Positions 1 through 6,958 of a stretch of 13,865 bases of DNA are shown piece after piece (the first letter of the stretch is position 1; each line of letters begins with the position of its first letter). A model generated the notes under the pieces. That model made no database searches. It was not told the origin of the DNA and saw nothing but the letters and a program-made list of their open reading frames with translations. Source of the stretch: an uncultured Rikenellaceae bacterium (GTDB taxonomy: Bacteria > Bacteroidota > Bacteroidia > Bacteroidales > Rikenellaceae); NCBI GenBank assembly GCA_949284665.1, contig CASDWR010000211.1, positions 1 to 13,865 on the forward strand. Reading direction: 5' to 3'. Made by a program: the position numbers and the translations under genes.

Positions 1-966
1 AACCGCGGACGTGACCGGTTGCGTACCCTGCGAGAGGCTCGTGAACACCGCCATCGCAAAAACGGTAACGAGGTGACGATCCCCTGTTATGTCGGTGTGA
101 AGGTGTGGAATGATTTTCCCATTGAAAGGGTAATCCCTTATATTGACTGGGGCTTTTTCTTTTCGTCTTGGGGTTTGAAAGGCCGTTATCCCGAATTGTT
201 GGATGATCCGGTCAAAGGAGAAGAGGCCCGGCGAGTATTGGCTGATGCCCGAGAGTTGCTCGAACGTATTGCCGAACGGAAATCGCTTCGTTTGAATGCG
301 GCTGTCGGGATAGTACCGGCCGTAGGGCGCGGTGATGATATCGTGGTGGTGTCTCCGACAGGCCGGGAAATCGCATTGGCTCAATTGCGTAACCAGATGC
401 CCGATACACGGGAGAATCTTTCGCTTGTCGATTATGTGATGCCCGAAAACAGCGGCGTTCAGGATTATGTGGGGGCATTCGTGCTTAGTGCCGGTTTGGG
501 TTTGAAAGAGTTGGCCGATTCGTTCCGTGCAGCTGGCGACGACTACAATGCTATCATGTCCAAACTGTTGGCTGATCGATTGACCGAAGCGTTTGCCGAG
601 GTCATCCATGAAATCGTACGGCGCGAAATGTGGGGTTACGAGACCGGTCCGGCTCTTGTCCCCGAGGCCGTGTTGGCGGGAGAATATCGTGGGCTTCGTA
701 TGGCGTTCGGGTATCCTGCCGTACCCGATCATTCGTTGAAACGGGAAGTGTTTGAACTGTTGGATGCTGAGCGGAATACGGGATTGAGATTGAGTGAGAA
801 TTTCATGATTGAACCGGGTGAGGCATTGTGCGGTCTCATCTTTGCAGACCGGGCGATCCGGTACTTTGATGTGGGACGTATTGACCGGGAACAGTTGGAA
901 GAGTATGCCCGTCGAAGAGGGATGAGCGTGGAGAAAATGAAAAAGATAATCCCACGCAATCTCTGA
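1..966 (+). CDS. metH: Cobalamin-dependent methionine synthase, C-terminal activation domain (5'-truncated)
   Basis: The reading frame is open from the left edge to the TGA at 964-966, so this is the last 321 residues of a much larger protein (MetH is usually about 1,200 residues). It matches the C-terminal activation domain, which binds AdoMet and flavodoxin-type reductants so that oxidised cob(II)alamin can be reductively methylated. Visible landmarks are the YIDWGFFFSSW segment near the start, the DDYNAIMSKLLADRLTEAFAE helix, and LRMAFGYPAVPDH. In that last segment the Arg (codon 697-699) and GYPA residues belong to the AdoMet-binding signature. The C-terminus EEYARRRGMSVEKMKKIIPRNL is a normal MetH ending. 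The TTG at base 19 is internal, not a start. The enzyme makes methionine from homocysteine with methyl-tetrahydrofolate, which the next gene, metF, supplies. The identification is secure; only the start is missing. Confidence 0.95.
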   Translation, partial: NRGRDRLRTLREAREHRHRKNGNEVTIPCYVGVKVWNDFPIERVIPYIDWGFFFSSWGLKGRYPELLDDPVKGEEARRVLADARELLERIAERKSLRLNAAVGIVPAVGRGDDIVVVSPTGREIALAQLRNQMPDTRENLSLVDYVMPENSGVQDYVGAFVLSAGLGLKELADSFRAAGDDYNAIMSKLLADRLTEAFAEVIHEIVRREMWGYETGPALVPEAVLAGEYRGLRMAFGYPAVPDHSLKREVFELLDAERNTGLRLSENFMIEPGEALCGLIFADRAIRYFDVGRIDREQLEEYARRRGMSVEKMKKIIPRNL

Positions 967-1208
967 GGGTGAAAGGTGCACTGGAACGAATCCGATATGG
1001 TAAACGGAACCGTTCCGGGCAAAGGAGAGGAGAACGAGATGAAGTGGCCCTTTCGAATGTTGTTGCGACGGGAGGTCGGTTAATCCCGATGGTACGAAGT
1101 CGGAAGGGGTGGACCGAGAAACGAAAGTGTTTGGAGAAAAGTGCACAAACCGGGATACGCCGGTTGATAAATAAGGAATGAGGATACAGGAAAAGAGAGG
1201 GGAAGACG
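967..1208 (+). other. metH-metF intergenic region, no convincing gene
   Basis: These 242 bp are G- and A-rich on the + strand and show no TAnnTTTG promoter and no T-run terminator. One perfect 6-bp inverted repeat, AACCGG(6 nt)CCGGTT at 1148-1165, lies about 43 nt before the metF start. A 70-codon frame opened by GTG at 969 runs to 1181, but it has a highly basic, low-information composition and no recognisable domain, so I do not call it. The segment is probably a transcribed spacer within a metH-metF operon. Confidence 0.5.
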
Positions 1209-2171
1209 ATGCAGGTAATCGATATTATCAATGACAATATAGCCAAAGGAAGTTGTCGGTTTACATTTGAGTTGTTGCCTCCGCTGAAAGGCGATGGTAC
1301 GGAGGGAATTTTTGCTGCGATCGATACGCTGGCAGTTTACGATCCTGCTTATATCAATGTGACCAACCAGCGGGAGGTGGTGAAATTTATCGAACGGGAA
1401 GGCGGTTTGCTCGAACGTCGTACTTACCGGCATCGCCCCGGTACGGTGGGTATTTCGGCTGCCATTATGAAGCGTTACGGGATCGAAGTGGTGGCACACA
1501 TGATTTGCGGTGGGAATTCGCGTTACGATATAGAAGATGCATTGATCGATCTTGATTTTTTGGGGATACACAATGTGCTTGCTTTGAGAGGCGACAATGC
1601 CGGAGGGGAAAAACGTTTTGCTCCCCATCCGCAAGGCCATCTTCATGCCGAGGGACTGGTGACTCAGATCATGGAGATGAATCGGGGACGTTTTATCGAC
1701 GGCGAAGTGGAGGATTGTCATCGGAGCAATTTCTGCGTCGGCGTAGCGGGATATCCTGAGAAGCATGCCGAGGCACCCAATATGGAGGTTGATTTGGAGA
1801 ACCTTAAACGCAAGGTGGATGCGGGCGCGTCTTATATCGTTACACAGATGAGTTTCGACAATCGGCGGATTTTTGCCTTTATCGAGGCTTGTCGCCGGAT
1901 GGGGATCACGGTCCCGATTATTCCGGGGATCAAGCCGCTGTCCACTCTCACTCAACTTTCCGTCTTGCCGCAGACGTTCCATGTCGACCTGCCTCAGGAT
2001 CTGGTACGTGAGGCAATGAAATGTGCCGACAACAAGGCCGTACGTGAATTGGGAATCGAATGGGCTACGCAACAGGCACTCGAATTGAAACGGTCCGGGC
2101 TTCCGATTATCCATTTTTATTCGATGGGCAAGACGGACAATGTGGCCCGTATCGTGAAGAATGTACTTTAA
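1209..2171 (+). CDS. metF: Methylenetetrahydrofolate reductase
   Basis: This 320-residue FAD-dependent TIM-barrel enzyme reduces 5,10-methylene-THF to 5-methyl-THF, the methyl donor used by MetH. Landmarks are FTFELLPP with the catalytic Glu at residue 21, ALRGD with the FAD/folate-site Asp at 129, and YIVTQMSFD with the substrate-site Gln at 213. The C-terminal HFYSMGKTDNVARIV is also typical. The length is close to that of bacterial MetF (about 295-320). The ATG start follows a purine-rich Shine-Dalgarno-like stretch (GAGGGGAAG), and the N-terminus aligns with the start of the family. It lies 242 bp after metH on the same strand, which is the common metabolic pairing. It uses a free-standing MetF-type catalytic domain without the eukaryotic regulatory extension. 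Confidence is high. Confidence 0.96.
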   Translation: MQVIDIINDNIAKGSCRFTFELLPPLKGDGTEGIFAAIDTLAVYDPAYINVTNQREVVKFIEREGGLLERRTYRHRPGTVGISAAIMKRYGIEVVAHMICGGNSRYDIEDALIDLDFLGIHNVLALRGDNAGGEKRFAPHPQGHLHAEGLVTQIMEMNRGRFIDGEVEDCHRSNFCVGVAGYPEKHAEAPNMEVDLENLKRKVDAGASYIVTQMSFDNRRIFAFIEACRRMGITVPIIPGIKPLSTLTQLSVLPQTFHVDLPQDLVREAMKCADNKAVRELGIEWATQQALELKRSGLPIIHFYSMGKTDNVARIVKNVL

Positions 2172-2195
2172 CGAACCGGGAAAAACATAGATTGA

Positions 2196-3461
2196 ATGAC
2201 ACGGGAGCAGATAAAAGCCGCACAATGGATGGAAGAGGTCCTCGGCGAGTTCATGGTATTGAGTCATTGGCGCAGGGAGTTGCATGCGATGGCCGAACCG
2301 TCATTCCAGGAATACCGAACGGCACGATTTATCCGTGAGGTGCTTGATCGCGCCGGAATCGAATGGCAGGCGACAGCTGTTACGGGTACGCTTGCCGTGA
2401 TTGAGGGTCGGGGACACGGTCCCGGTGGAAGAACCGTAGTGCTGCGGGCCGATATGGATGCCTTGCCCGTAGAGGAAAAAACCGGAGCGGATTTTGAATC
2501 CACGACGGTCGGTGTAATGCATGCTTGTGGACACGATATGCACATGACCGTCCTGTTGGGTGCACTGACGCTTCTCGCCCGTCACCGTGACCTGTTTTCA
2601 GGTACTGTCCTGGGGCTTTTCCAGCCGGGTGAGGAGACCAATCCGGGTGGGGCTTCCGTCGTGTTGGATGAAGGCATTCTTGATAAATGGCCCATTGTTG
2701 CCGTTATTGGGGAACATGTGGAACCGTCGCTCCCGACGGGTACGTTCGGTTTCCGGAGCGGGAAATATATGGCGTCGAGCGATGAATTGCGATTTACGGT
2801 GCGGGGGAAAGGCGGCCACGCCGCCTTGCGCGACCAATTGAAAGATCCGATCGAACCGACAGCCCGGTTGATCGAATCCCTGTATGGAATCCCTGCACTG
2901 TCGCCTGTTCCTGAGTTGCCTACGATCGTTTCGATCGGTAAGATCGTTGCTGATGGTGCGACCAATATCGTGCCCGATCAGGTAAAGCTCGAGGGAACAA
3001 TGCGTACGTTCGACGAAATGTGGCGCAAATGGGTTAAGGAGACGATCCGGATGCGGGCACAGGAGATAGCGACACGTTTCGGTGTCGAAATCGATGTCAA
3101 CATCGATGATGGGTATCCGTGCGTGATGAACGATCCCCGGCTTACGGTTCTCATGAGCCGGTTGGCAGCCGATCTTTTTGGAGAGAAAGCGGTTGTGGAA
3201 CTGGGCTTGAGACCGACAGCCGAAGATTTCGGATACTATACGCAGCGCTATCCTTCTGTTTTCTATCGGCTTGGGGTAGGGGGGATCGGCGAATCGTTCG
3301 AGCAAGGCAAAGCCGGTCGTCTTCATACTCCGCATTTCTGTCCGGACGAAAAGGCGCTCGGGTATGGAACGGTGCTTTTTGCCATGGGAGCGATGGCATT
3401 GCTGTCCGAACCGGAATCTTCTCCCTGGGTATTGGATGCAGAGCCCGTGGGGGAACGATAA
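2196..3461 (+). CDS. M20-family amidohydrolase (M20D, N-acyl-amino-acid amidohydrolase type)
   Basis: This 421-residue metal-dependent hydrolase is of the IAA-amino-acid/hippurate hydrolase type (peptidase family M20D), which cleaves N-acyl amino acids. The N-terminal catalytic domain shows RADMDALP (84-91), HACGHDMH with Cys111 and His113, the Glu146-Glu147 pair (general base plus metal ligand), and His174. The small dimerisation domain is inserted at about 190-305, and the late metal ligand is His380 in LHTPHF. All metal ligands are present. Two details differ from the usual sequence: FQPGEETNPGGA replaces the common FQPAEEGGGGA, and the usual AMPH after GGHA reads ALRD. No signal peptide is seen, so it is probably cytoplasmic. 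It starts 24 nt after metF, with only a weak ribosome-binding site. The natural substrate cannot be read from the sequence; N-acetyl amino acids or gamma-glutamyl compounds are possible. Confidence 0.88.
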   Translation: MTREQIKAAQWMEEVLGEFMVLSHWRRELHAMAEPSFQEYRTARFIREVLDRAGIEWQATAVTGTLAVIEGRGHGPGGRTVVLRADMDALPVEEKTGADFESTTVGVMHACGHDMHMTVLLGALTLLARHRDLFSGTVLGLFQPGEETNPGGASVVLDEGILDKWPIVAVIGEHVEPSLPTGTFGFRSGKYMASSDELRFTVRGKGGHAALRDQLKDPIEPTARLIESLYGIPALSPVPELPTIVSIGKIVADGATNIVPDQVKLEGTMRTFDEMWRKWVKETIRMRAQEIATRFGVEIDVNIDDGYPCVMNDPRLTVLMSRLAADLFGEKAVVELGLRPTAEDFGYYTQRYPSVFYRLGVGGIGESFEQGKAGRLHTPHFCPDEKALGYGTVLFAMGAMALLSEPESSPWVLDAEPVGER

Positions 3462-3476
3462 AAAAAGGAAAAGACA

Positions 3477-4232
3477 ATGATAACCAGGTCGGACATAAAA
3501 CTGGTTCGGTCCCTTGGCGACAAAAAGAGTCGGGAAGAAAACGGTCTTTTTGTAGTCGAAGGCCACAAAATGGTTCATGAGGCAATTGCATCCGGTTTTG
3601 TCATAGAGAAACTGTTCCATACGGGACGCTTCGACGAGTACGGTAAATCGTTTGTCGAAAGGGTCGGACTTACCGATATGGAACGTTTGAGCCGCTTGAA
3701 AACACCGGCAGACTCGTTGGCTTTGGTGAGGATCCCGCAGTGGGAGTGGCGGCCGGAAAGTCTCGGCAACGAATTGACACTGGCGCTTGACGACTTGCAG
3801 GATCCGGGGAATCTGGGTACGATCGTCCGAATAGCCGACTGGTTCGGCATACGAAGGATCATTGCTTCGCTCGCCACGGCAGACTGCTTCAACCCCAAAG
3901 TGGTACAGGCCACGATGGGCGCTATTTTCCGGGTTGAGGTGCACTATGGCGATTTGTCGGTTTGGCTGACGGAGGCCCGAAATGCAGGAGTCGATATTTA
4001 CGGTACGTTTTTGGAAGGTGAGAATATGTATGATGTGCCGTTGAATCCGTGCGGGATAATTGTGATAGGGAATGAAGGGAACGGTATCGGCAGGCAAGTA
4101 TCATCTTTGGTGACACGGCGACTGTTTATCCCCTCGTATCCTGCCGATCGCCGTGGATCCGAGTCTTTGAATGCAGCTGTAGCTGCGGCACTGGCGTGTG
4201 CAGAGTTTCGCAGACGTGTCGGGCCCTTATGA
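3477..4232 (+). CDS. SpoU/TrmH-family RNA 2'-O-methyltransferase
   Basis: This 251-residue SPOUT-class methyltransferase uses AdoMet to methylate a ribose 2'-OH in rRNA or tRNA. The N-terminal about 90 residues form the substrate-binding domain, with FVVEGHKMVHEA typical of the RlmB/TsnR-like group. The knotted catalytic domain has its three motifs in order: motif 1 DPGNLGTIVRIADWFG around 109-124 with Asn112 and Arg118, motif 2 IIVIGNEGNGI around 194-204, and motif 3 SESLNAAVAAALACAEFRR at 228-246. It starts 15 nt after the amidohydrolase behind an AAGGAAAAG ribosome-binding site, so it is probably the last gene of the metF transcript. The family cannot be resolved to one RNA target by eye (23S rRNA or a tRNA), so I give no symbol. 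Overall identity is secure. Confidence 0.9.
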   Translation: MITRSDIKLVRSLGDKKSREENGLFVVEGHKMVHEAIASGFVIEKLFHTGRFDEYGKSFVERVGLTDMERLSRLKTPADSLALVRIPQWEWRPESLGNELTLALDDLQDPGNLGTIVRIADWFGIRRIIASLATADCFNPKVVQATMGAIFRVEVHYGDLSVWLTEARNAGVDIYGTFLEGENMYDVPLNPCGIIVIGNEGNGIGRQVSSLVTRRLFIPSYPADRRGSESLNAAVAAALACAEFRRRVGPL

Positions 4233-4269
4233 TTCCTTATGCCGGGAATATGTGGGATCGGCTCTCTTT

Positions 4270-4300
4270 CTGGCTAACCCTTTATTGCCGGCGATTTTTT
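4270..4300 (+). terminator. Possible weak intrinsic terminator of the metF-methyltransferase unit
   Basis: CTGGC at 4270-4274 can pair with GCCGG at 4287-4291 (5 bp, one G-U), and six T residues follow at 4295-4300. The stem is short and a 3-nt gap precedes the T-run, so termination would be weak. The T-rich stretch could equally be the A+T-rich upstream part of the his promoter. Confidence 0.3.
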
Positions 4301-4310
4301 CCTGTTTTAA

Positions 4311-4342
4311 TTTTGTTTTTTCCTGTATGTGCACTATCTTTG
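4311..4342 (+). promoter_or_regulatory. Bacteroidota-type sigma promoter of the his operon
   Basis: TTTTG at 4311-4315 and TATCTTTG at 4335-4342 are separated by exactly 19 bp. This fits the phylum's primary-sigma promoter (TTTG-like -33 and TAnnTTTG -7). Transcription would begin near 4348-4352. It is the only TAnnTTTG match between the methyltransferase gene and hisG, and it lies just upstream of the attenuator. Confidence 0.75.
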
Positions 4343-4367
4343 TGCCCGTTATAGCCCGGTAGTTGCA

Positions 4368-4540
4368 GACAAGAGAGAAGGGTGGGGAGAGGATGAACTT
4401 GTCGGAAAAAGATTGAGGGGAGAGAAAGGGGGGCGAGCGAAAGGTGCAAAGATTGAAAAAGAGAGAGAAGCGCAAGAATAGAGAAGGGGAAAGAGAGAGA
4501 ATCTCGAAGAACGAGGTCGGGAAAAAAGACGATAAAAAAT
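4368..4540 (+). other. Purine-rich 5' leader of the his transcript
   Basis: About 170 nt between the promoter and the leader peptide are overwhelmingly A and G on the transcribed-sense strand (by eye about four-fifths purine), with many GAGA, GGGG and AAAA runs. Such RNA would be largely unstructured. A seven-codon mini-ORF (ATG 4393 to TGA 4416, MNLSEKD) follows a GGGGAGAGG ribosome-binding-like stretch, but may be chance. I see no conserved riboswitch fold. Its role is unknown. Confidence 0.5.
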
Positions 4541-4582
4541 ATGAAACTTTTTGGAAACATACATCATCATCACCATATCTGA
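4541..4582 (+). CDS. hisL: Histidine operon leader peptide
   Basis: ATG at 4541 opens a 13-codon frame ending with TGA at 4580-4582 and encoding MKLFGNIHHHHHI. Five successive His codons (CAT CAT CAT CAC CAT, 4562-4576) stand close to the stop. The frame lies between a good promoter and a strong terminator hairpin, directly upstream of hisG. This is the design of the enterobacterial his leader, in which ribosome stalling on His codons when charged tRNA-His is scarce allows read-through. The start has an A-rich upstream stretch rather than a strong Shine-Dalgarno, which is ordinary for Bacteroidota. The peptide itself probably has no other role. It is too short for standard gene finders and would normally go unannotated. 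Confidence 0.88.
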   Translation: MKLFGNIHHHHHI

Positions 4583-4611
4583 CAGGGATAGGGTAGGTGT
4601 TTATTGTATGT
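4557..4611 (+). promoter_or_regulatory. Attenuator 1:2 pairing over the His codons (anti-antiterminator)
   Basis: ACATACA at 4557-4563 is a perfect complement of TGTATGT at 4605-4611. Inside it, CACC 4571-4574 pairs with GGTG 4596-4599, and TATC 4576-4579 pairs with GATA 4587-4590 around a 7-nt loop. The left strand holds the His codons, so a ribosome stalled there would open this structure and release 4591-4598. The fold was derived by eye and not energy-scored. Confidence 0.5.
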
Positions 4612-4650
4612 CATGACGAAAGGTTTTGAAAAATACGAAGAGGCTTACCC
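4591..4650 (+). promoter_or_regulatory. Attenuator 2:3 pairing (antiterminator)
   Basis: GGGTAGGT at 4591-4598 can pair with GCTTACCC at 4643-4650 (8 bp, including two G-U pairs). The second segment contains the upper part of the terminator's left arm and its CCC, so this pairing competes with the terminator. The first segment also takes part in the alternative fold over the His codons, so the two outcomes are mutually exclusive. Confidence 0.5.
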
Positions 4651-4672
4651 GGAGGGCAAGCCTCTTCGTTTA
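4635..4672 (+). terminator. Intrinsic terminator of the his attenuator
   Basis: ACGAAGAGGCTT at 4635-4646 and AAGCCTCTTCGT at 4658-4669 form a perfect 12-bp stem. After an A/C mismatch, CCC 4648-4650 pairs with GGG 4654-4656 around a GGA loop. The T-tract is short (TTTA at 4669-4672). It lies about 50 nt after the leader-peptide stop and 130 nt before hisG, where it would stop transcription when histidine is sufficient. Confidence 0.85.
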
Positions 4673-4802
4673 TCCCTGCAAAGGACAAAGGACCGACAAG
4701 AACAGAGTGTCGCCGGGGACGATCGGGGTATGTCGTGAAGAACAGAGGATGATGGAATGAAAGTTTGAAAAAATGAATACCATGAACGAAAATTCGGAAA
4801 AA

Positions 4803-5654
4803 ATGTTGAGGGTGGCAATTCAGACGAAAGGCAGGCTCAACGAACAGAGCGTGGAACTGCTGAATGAAGCAGGGGTGAGCATCGATGAAAACAAACGGAA
4901 GTTCTTGACGCGGGCAACCGATTTCCCGTTGGAAGTGCTCTATTTGAGAGATGACGATATTCCGCAGACAGTGGCGATGGGGGTTGCAGATCTCGGCATC
5001 GTGGGTTTGAATGAAGTGGAAGAAAAAGGTTATAAGGTGGATGTAGTGCAAAAGTTGGGATTCGGCAATTGTCGGATTTCGTTGGCCGTTCCCAAAGATG
5101 TGGAGTATATGTCGCCCGACTATTTCAACGGCAAGCGGATCGCTACGTCCTATCCCCGGATATTGGAGCGTTATTTCGCGGAACAGGGTGTGACAGCCGA
5201 AATCCATGAAATAGCCGGATCGGTAGAGATCGCCCCCGCAGCCGGTATTTCGGATGCGATATTCGATATCGTATCCTCTGGTGGTACGTTGGTATCCAAT
5301 GGCCTGAAGGAGGTGGAAAAAGTTTTCTTTTCGGAGGCGGTACTGATTGCCAATCCTTCGTTGAGCGAAGAAAAGAGGGCGATGCTTGAGGTGTTGCAGT
5401 TTCGCTTCGAGGCGGTTATCGACAGCCGCGGGATGAAATATCTATTGATGAATCTGCCTGCTGAAAAAGTAGAGGAGGCAATCCGTATCGTGCCGGCCAT
5501 GCGGAGTCCGACGGTATTGCCTTTGGCACAGGAGGGGTGGTGTTCGTTACACTCGGTCGTACGTGAAAAAGAGTTGTGGGACAAAGTGGAACAGTTGAAA
5601 AAAATCGGAGCCGAAGGAATTCTTGTGCTTTCGCTCGATAAGATAATTCGATGA
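4803..5654 (+). CDS. hisG: ATP phosphoribosyltransferase, long form
   Basis: First step of histidine synthesis: ATP plus PRPP gives N1-phosphoribosyl-ATP. The protein is the long, self-sufficient form with a C-terminal ACT-like regulatory domain (about 205-283, from FRFEAVIDSRGMKYLLMNLP to EGILVLSLDKI), so it should be feedback-inhibited by histidine and needs no HisZ. The catalytic part shows TKGRLNEQ, LRDDDIPQTVAMGVADLGIVG, and the PRPP loop DAIFDIVSSGGTL (151-163). The start at 4803 gives MLRVAIQ and 283 residues, which from memory is the usual Bacteroides length, and a GGAAAAA stretch stands just before it. In-frame ATGs at 4773 and 4782 would add 10 or 7 residues and cannot be excluded. 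It lies downstream of the attenuator and overlaps hisD by 4 bp. Confidence 0.95.
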   Translation: MLRVAIQTKGRLNEQSVELLNEAGVSIDENKRKFLTRATDFPLEVLYLRDDDIPQTVAMGVADLGIVGLNEVEEKGYKVDVVQKLGFGNCRISLAVPKDVEYMSPDYFNGKRIATSYPRILERYFAEQGVTAEIHEIAGSVEIAPAAGISDAIFDIVSSGGTLVSNGLKEVEKVFFSEAVLIANPSLSEEKRAMLEVLQFRFEAVIDSRGMKYLLMNLPAEKVEEAIRIVPAMRSPTVLPLAQEGWCSLHSVVREKELWDKVEQLKKIGAEGILVLSLDKIIR

Positions 5655-6958
5655 AAACGATGCTTGAAAAATATGTGAACCCGCAACCTTCCCGATGGGA
5701 AGAGCTGACCCTCCGAACAGCTTCGGTTGATAGTGCGGAGGTGACCGCAAGTGTGGAGCGGATCGTTGAGCGAGTACGTCGTGACGGCGACCGTGCTTTG
5801 CGAGAGTTGGCTGTTGAACTGGATGGAGCGGCCCCCGGTCCGTTAGTCGTTACCCCGGAGGAGTTCGAAGAGGCAGAAGCGTCGGTTACCCCCTCTTTGA
5901 AAAGAGCACTTGGGAATGCGGCTGACAATATTCGCCGGTTCCACGAAGCACAACTTTCAAGAGAGGTGTCCGTGGAAACATCGCCAGGTGTACGCTGTCT
6001 GCAACGAAGTGTCCCTATCGCACGGGTGGGACTTTATGTGCCCGGAGGGACGGCACCGCTTTTTTCAACGGTACTGATGTTGGCATTGCCGGCCCGTGTG
6101 GCCGGTTGTAGGGAGATTGTATTGTGTACACCTCCCCGTAACGACGGCAAGGTCTCTCCCGAGATCCTTTGCGCGGCACATCTGTGCGGTGTGGATCGGG
6201 TCATAAAGGCTGGCGGGGCGCAGGCCATCGCAGCCATGGCCTACGGTACGGAGAGCGTACCTCGTGTAGACAAAATCTTTGGCCCGGGGAATCGATTCGT
6301 TACGCGGGCTAAACAATTGGTGAGCGTCTCACAGGTGGCTGTCGACATGCCTGCAGGCCCGTCTGAAGTGATGGTACTGGCCGACGAGAGTGCGGATGCG
6401 GTGTTCGTAGCTTCGGATATGCTTTCGCAAGCAGAGCATGGAGTCGACAGCCAGGCGATGTTGGTCTGTGCGGACGAAGCCTTTGCCGATGCGGTAATCG
6501 ACGAGATAGATCGGCAGTTAACTGCACTCCCCCGACGAGAGGCCCTTTTGCGATCGTTGGCGGGGAGTCGTGTTGTCGTGCTTCCCGATCGTGAAGATCG
6601 GATCGCTTTCGCCAATCTTTATGCAGCCGAACACTTGATTGTTGCCATGAACGATCCTTGGGAGGTGGCCGGGCATATTACTGCGGCAGGCAGTATTTTC
6701 GTCGGTAACTGGTCGCCGGAGAGTGCCGGAGATTATGCTTCCGGAACCAATCATACCCTTCCTACCTCGGGATGGGCGAGGGCATACAGCGGTGTCAATA
6801 CGGAGAGTTTCATGCGTCGGATCACATATCAGGAACTGACGCCGGAAGGGTTGGCAGGATTGAGTGAAACAATCGTGACGATGGCTGAAGCGGAAGGTCT
6901 TGCAGGTCATGCCAATGCCGTGAAATTGAGAATGAATCGAAAAAACAGAACACGATGA
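5651..6958 (+). CDS. hisD: Histidinol dehydrogenase
   Basis: This 435-residue zinc- and NAD-dependent enzyme carries out the last two steps, oxidising L-histidinol through the aldehyde to L-histidine. Every key residue is visible with numbering one off from E. coli: zinc ligands Gln260 and His263 in DMLSQAEHG, Asp361 in AGDYASGTNHTLPT, and His420 in GLAGHANAVKLR, plus the catalytic Glu327-His328 pair in AAEHLIV. The GGAQAIAAMAYGTESVPRVDKI and FGPGNRFV segments are the family signatures. ATG at 5651 overlaps the hisG stop as ATGA, which suggests translational coupling. Length and both ends are normal. Confidence 0.98.
   Translation: MKTMLEKYVNPQPSRWEELTLRTASVDSAEVTASVERIVERVRRDGDRALRELAVELDGAAPGPLVVTPEEFEEAEASVTPSLKRALGNAADNIRRFHEAQLSREVSVETSPGVRCLQRSVPIARVGLYVPGGTAPLFSTVLMLALPARVAGCREIVLCTPPRNDGKVSPEILCAAHLCGVDRVIKAGGAQAIAAMAYGTESVPRVDKIFGPGNRFVTRAKQLVSVSQVAVDMPAGPSEVMVLADESADAVFVASDMLSQAEHGVDSQAMLVCADEAFADAVIDEIDRQLTALPRREALLRSLAGSRVVVLPDREDRIAFANLYAAEHLIVAMNDPWEVAGHITAAGSIFVGNWSPESAGDYASGTNHTLPTSGWARAYSGVNTESFMRRITYQELTPEGLAGLSETIVTMAEAEGLAGHANAVKLRMNRKNRTR

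Noticed and set aside
969..1181. A 70-codon + strand frame between metH and metF, starting at GTG
   Set aside because: Its start lies 2 nt after the metH stop with no clear ribosome-binding site, its composition is Arg/Lys/Gly-rich, and I see no domain. Purine-rich DNA readily gives such frames.
967..1208. A SAM or cobalamin riboswitch before metF
   Set aside because: The metabolic context makes one plausible, but I see only a single 6-bp inverted repeat, no multi-stem core and no terminator or start-site sequestering partner.
1080..2285. A 401-codon - strand frame opposite metF
   Set aside because: metF is unambiguous on the + strand; the antisense product shows no recognisable motif.
2598..4097. 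A 499-codon open frame on the - strand opposite the amidohydrolase and methyltransferase genes
   Set aside because: Both + strand genes carry complete catalytic motifs across this span. The antisense frame is Cys/His/Arg/Pro-rich with no domain, as expected from a mirror of coding DNA.
4227..4576. Several overlapping - strand frames rich in Phe, Ser, Leu and Pro
   Set aside because: They are the complement of the GA-rich his leader. They look like hydrophobic peptides only because CT-rich DNA encodes F, S, L and P.
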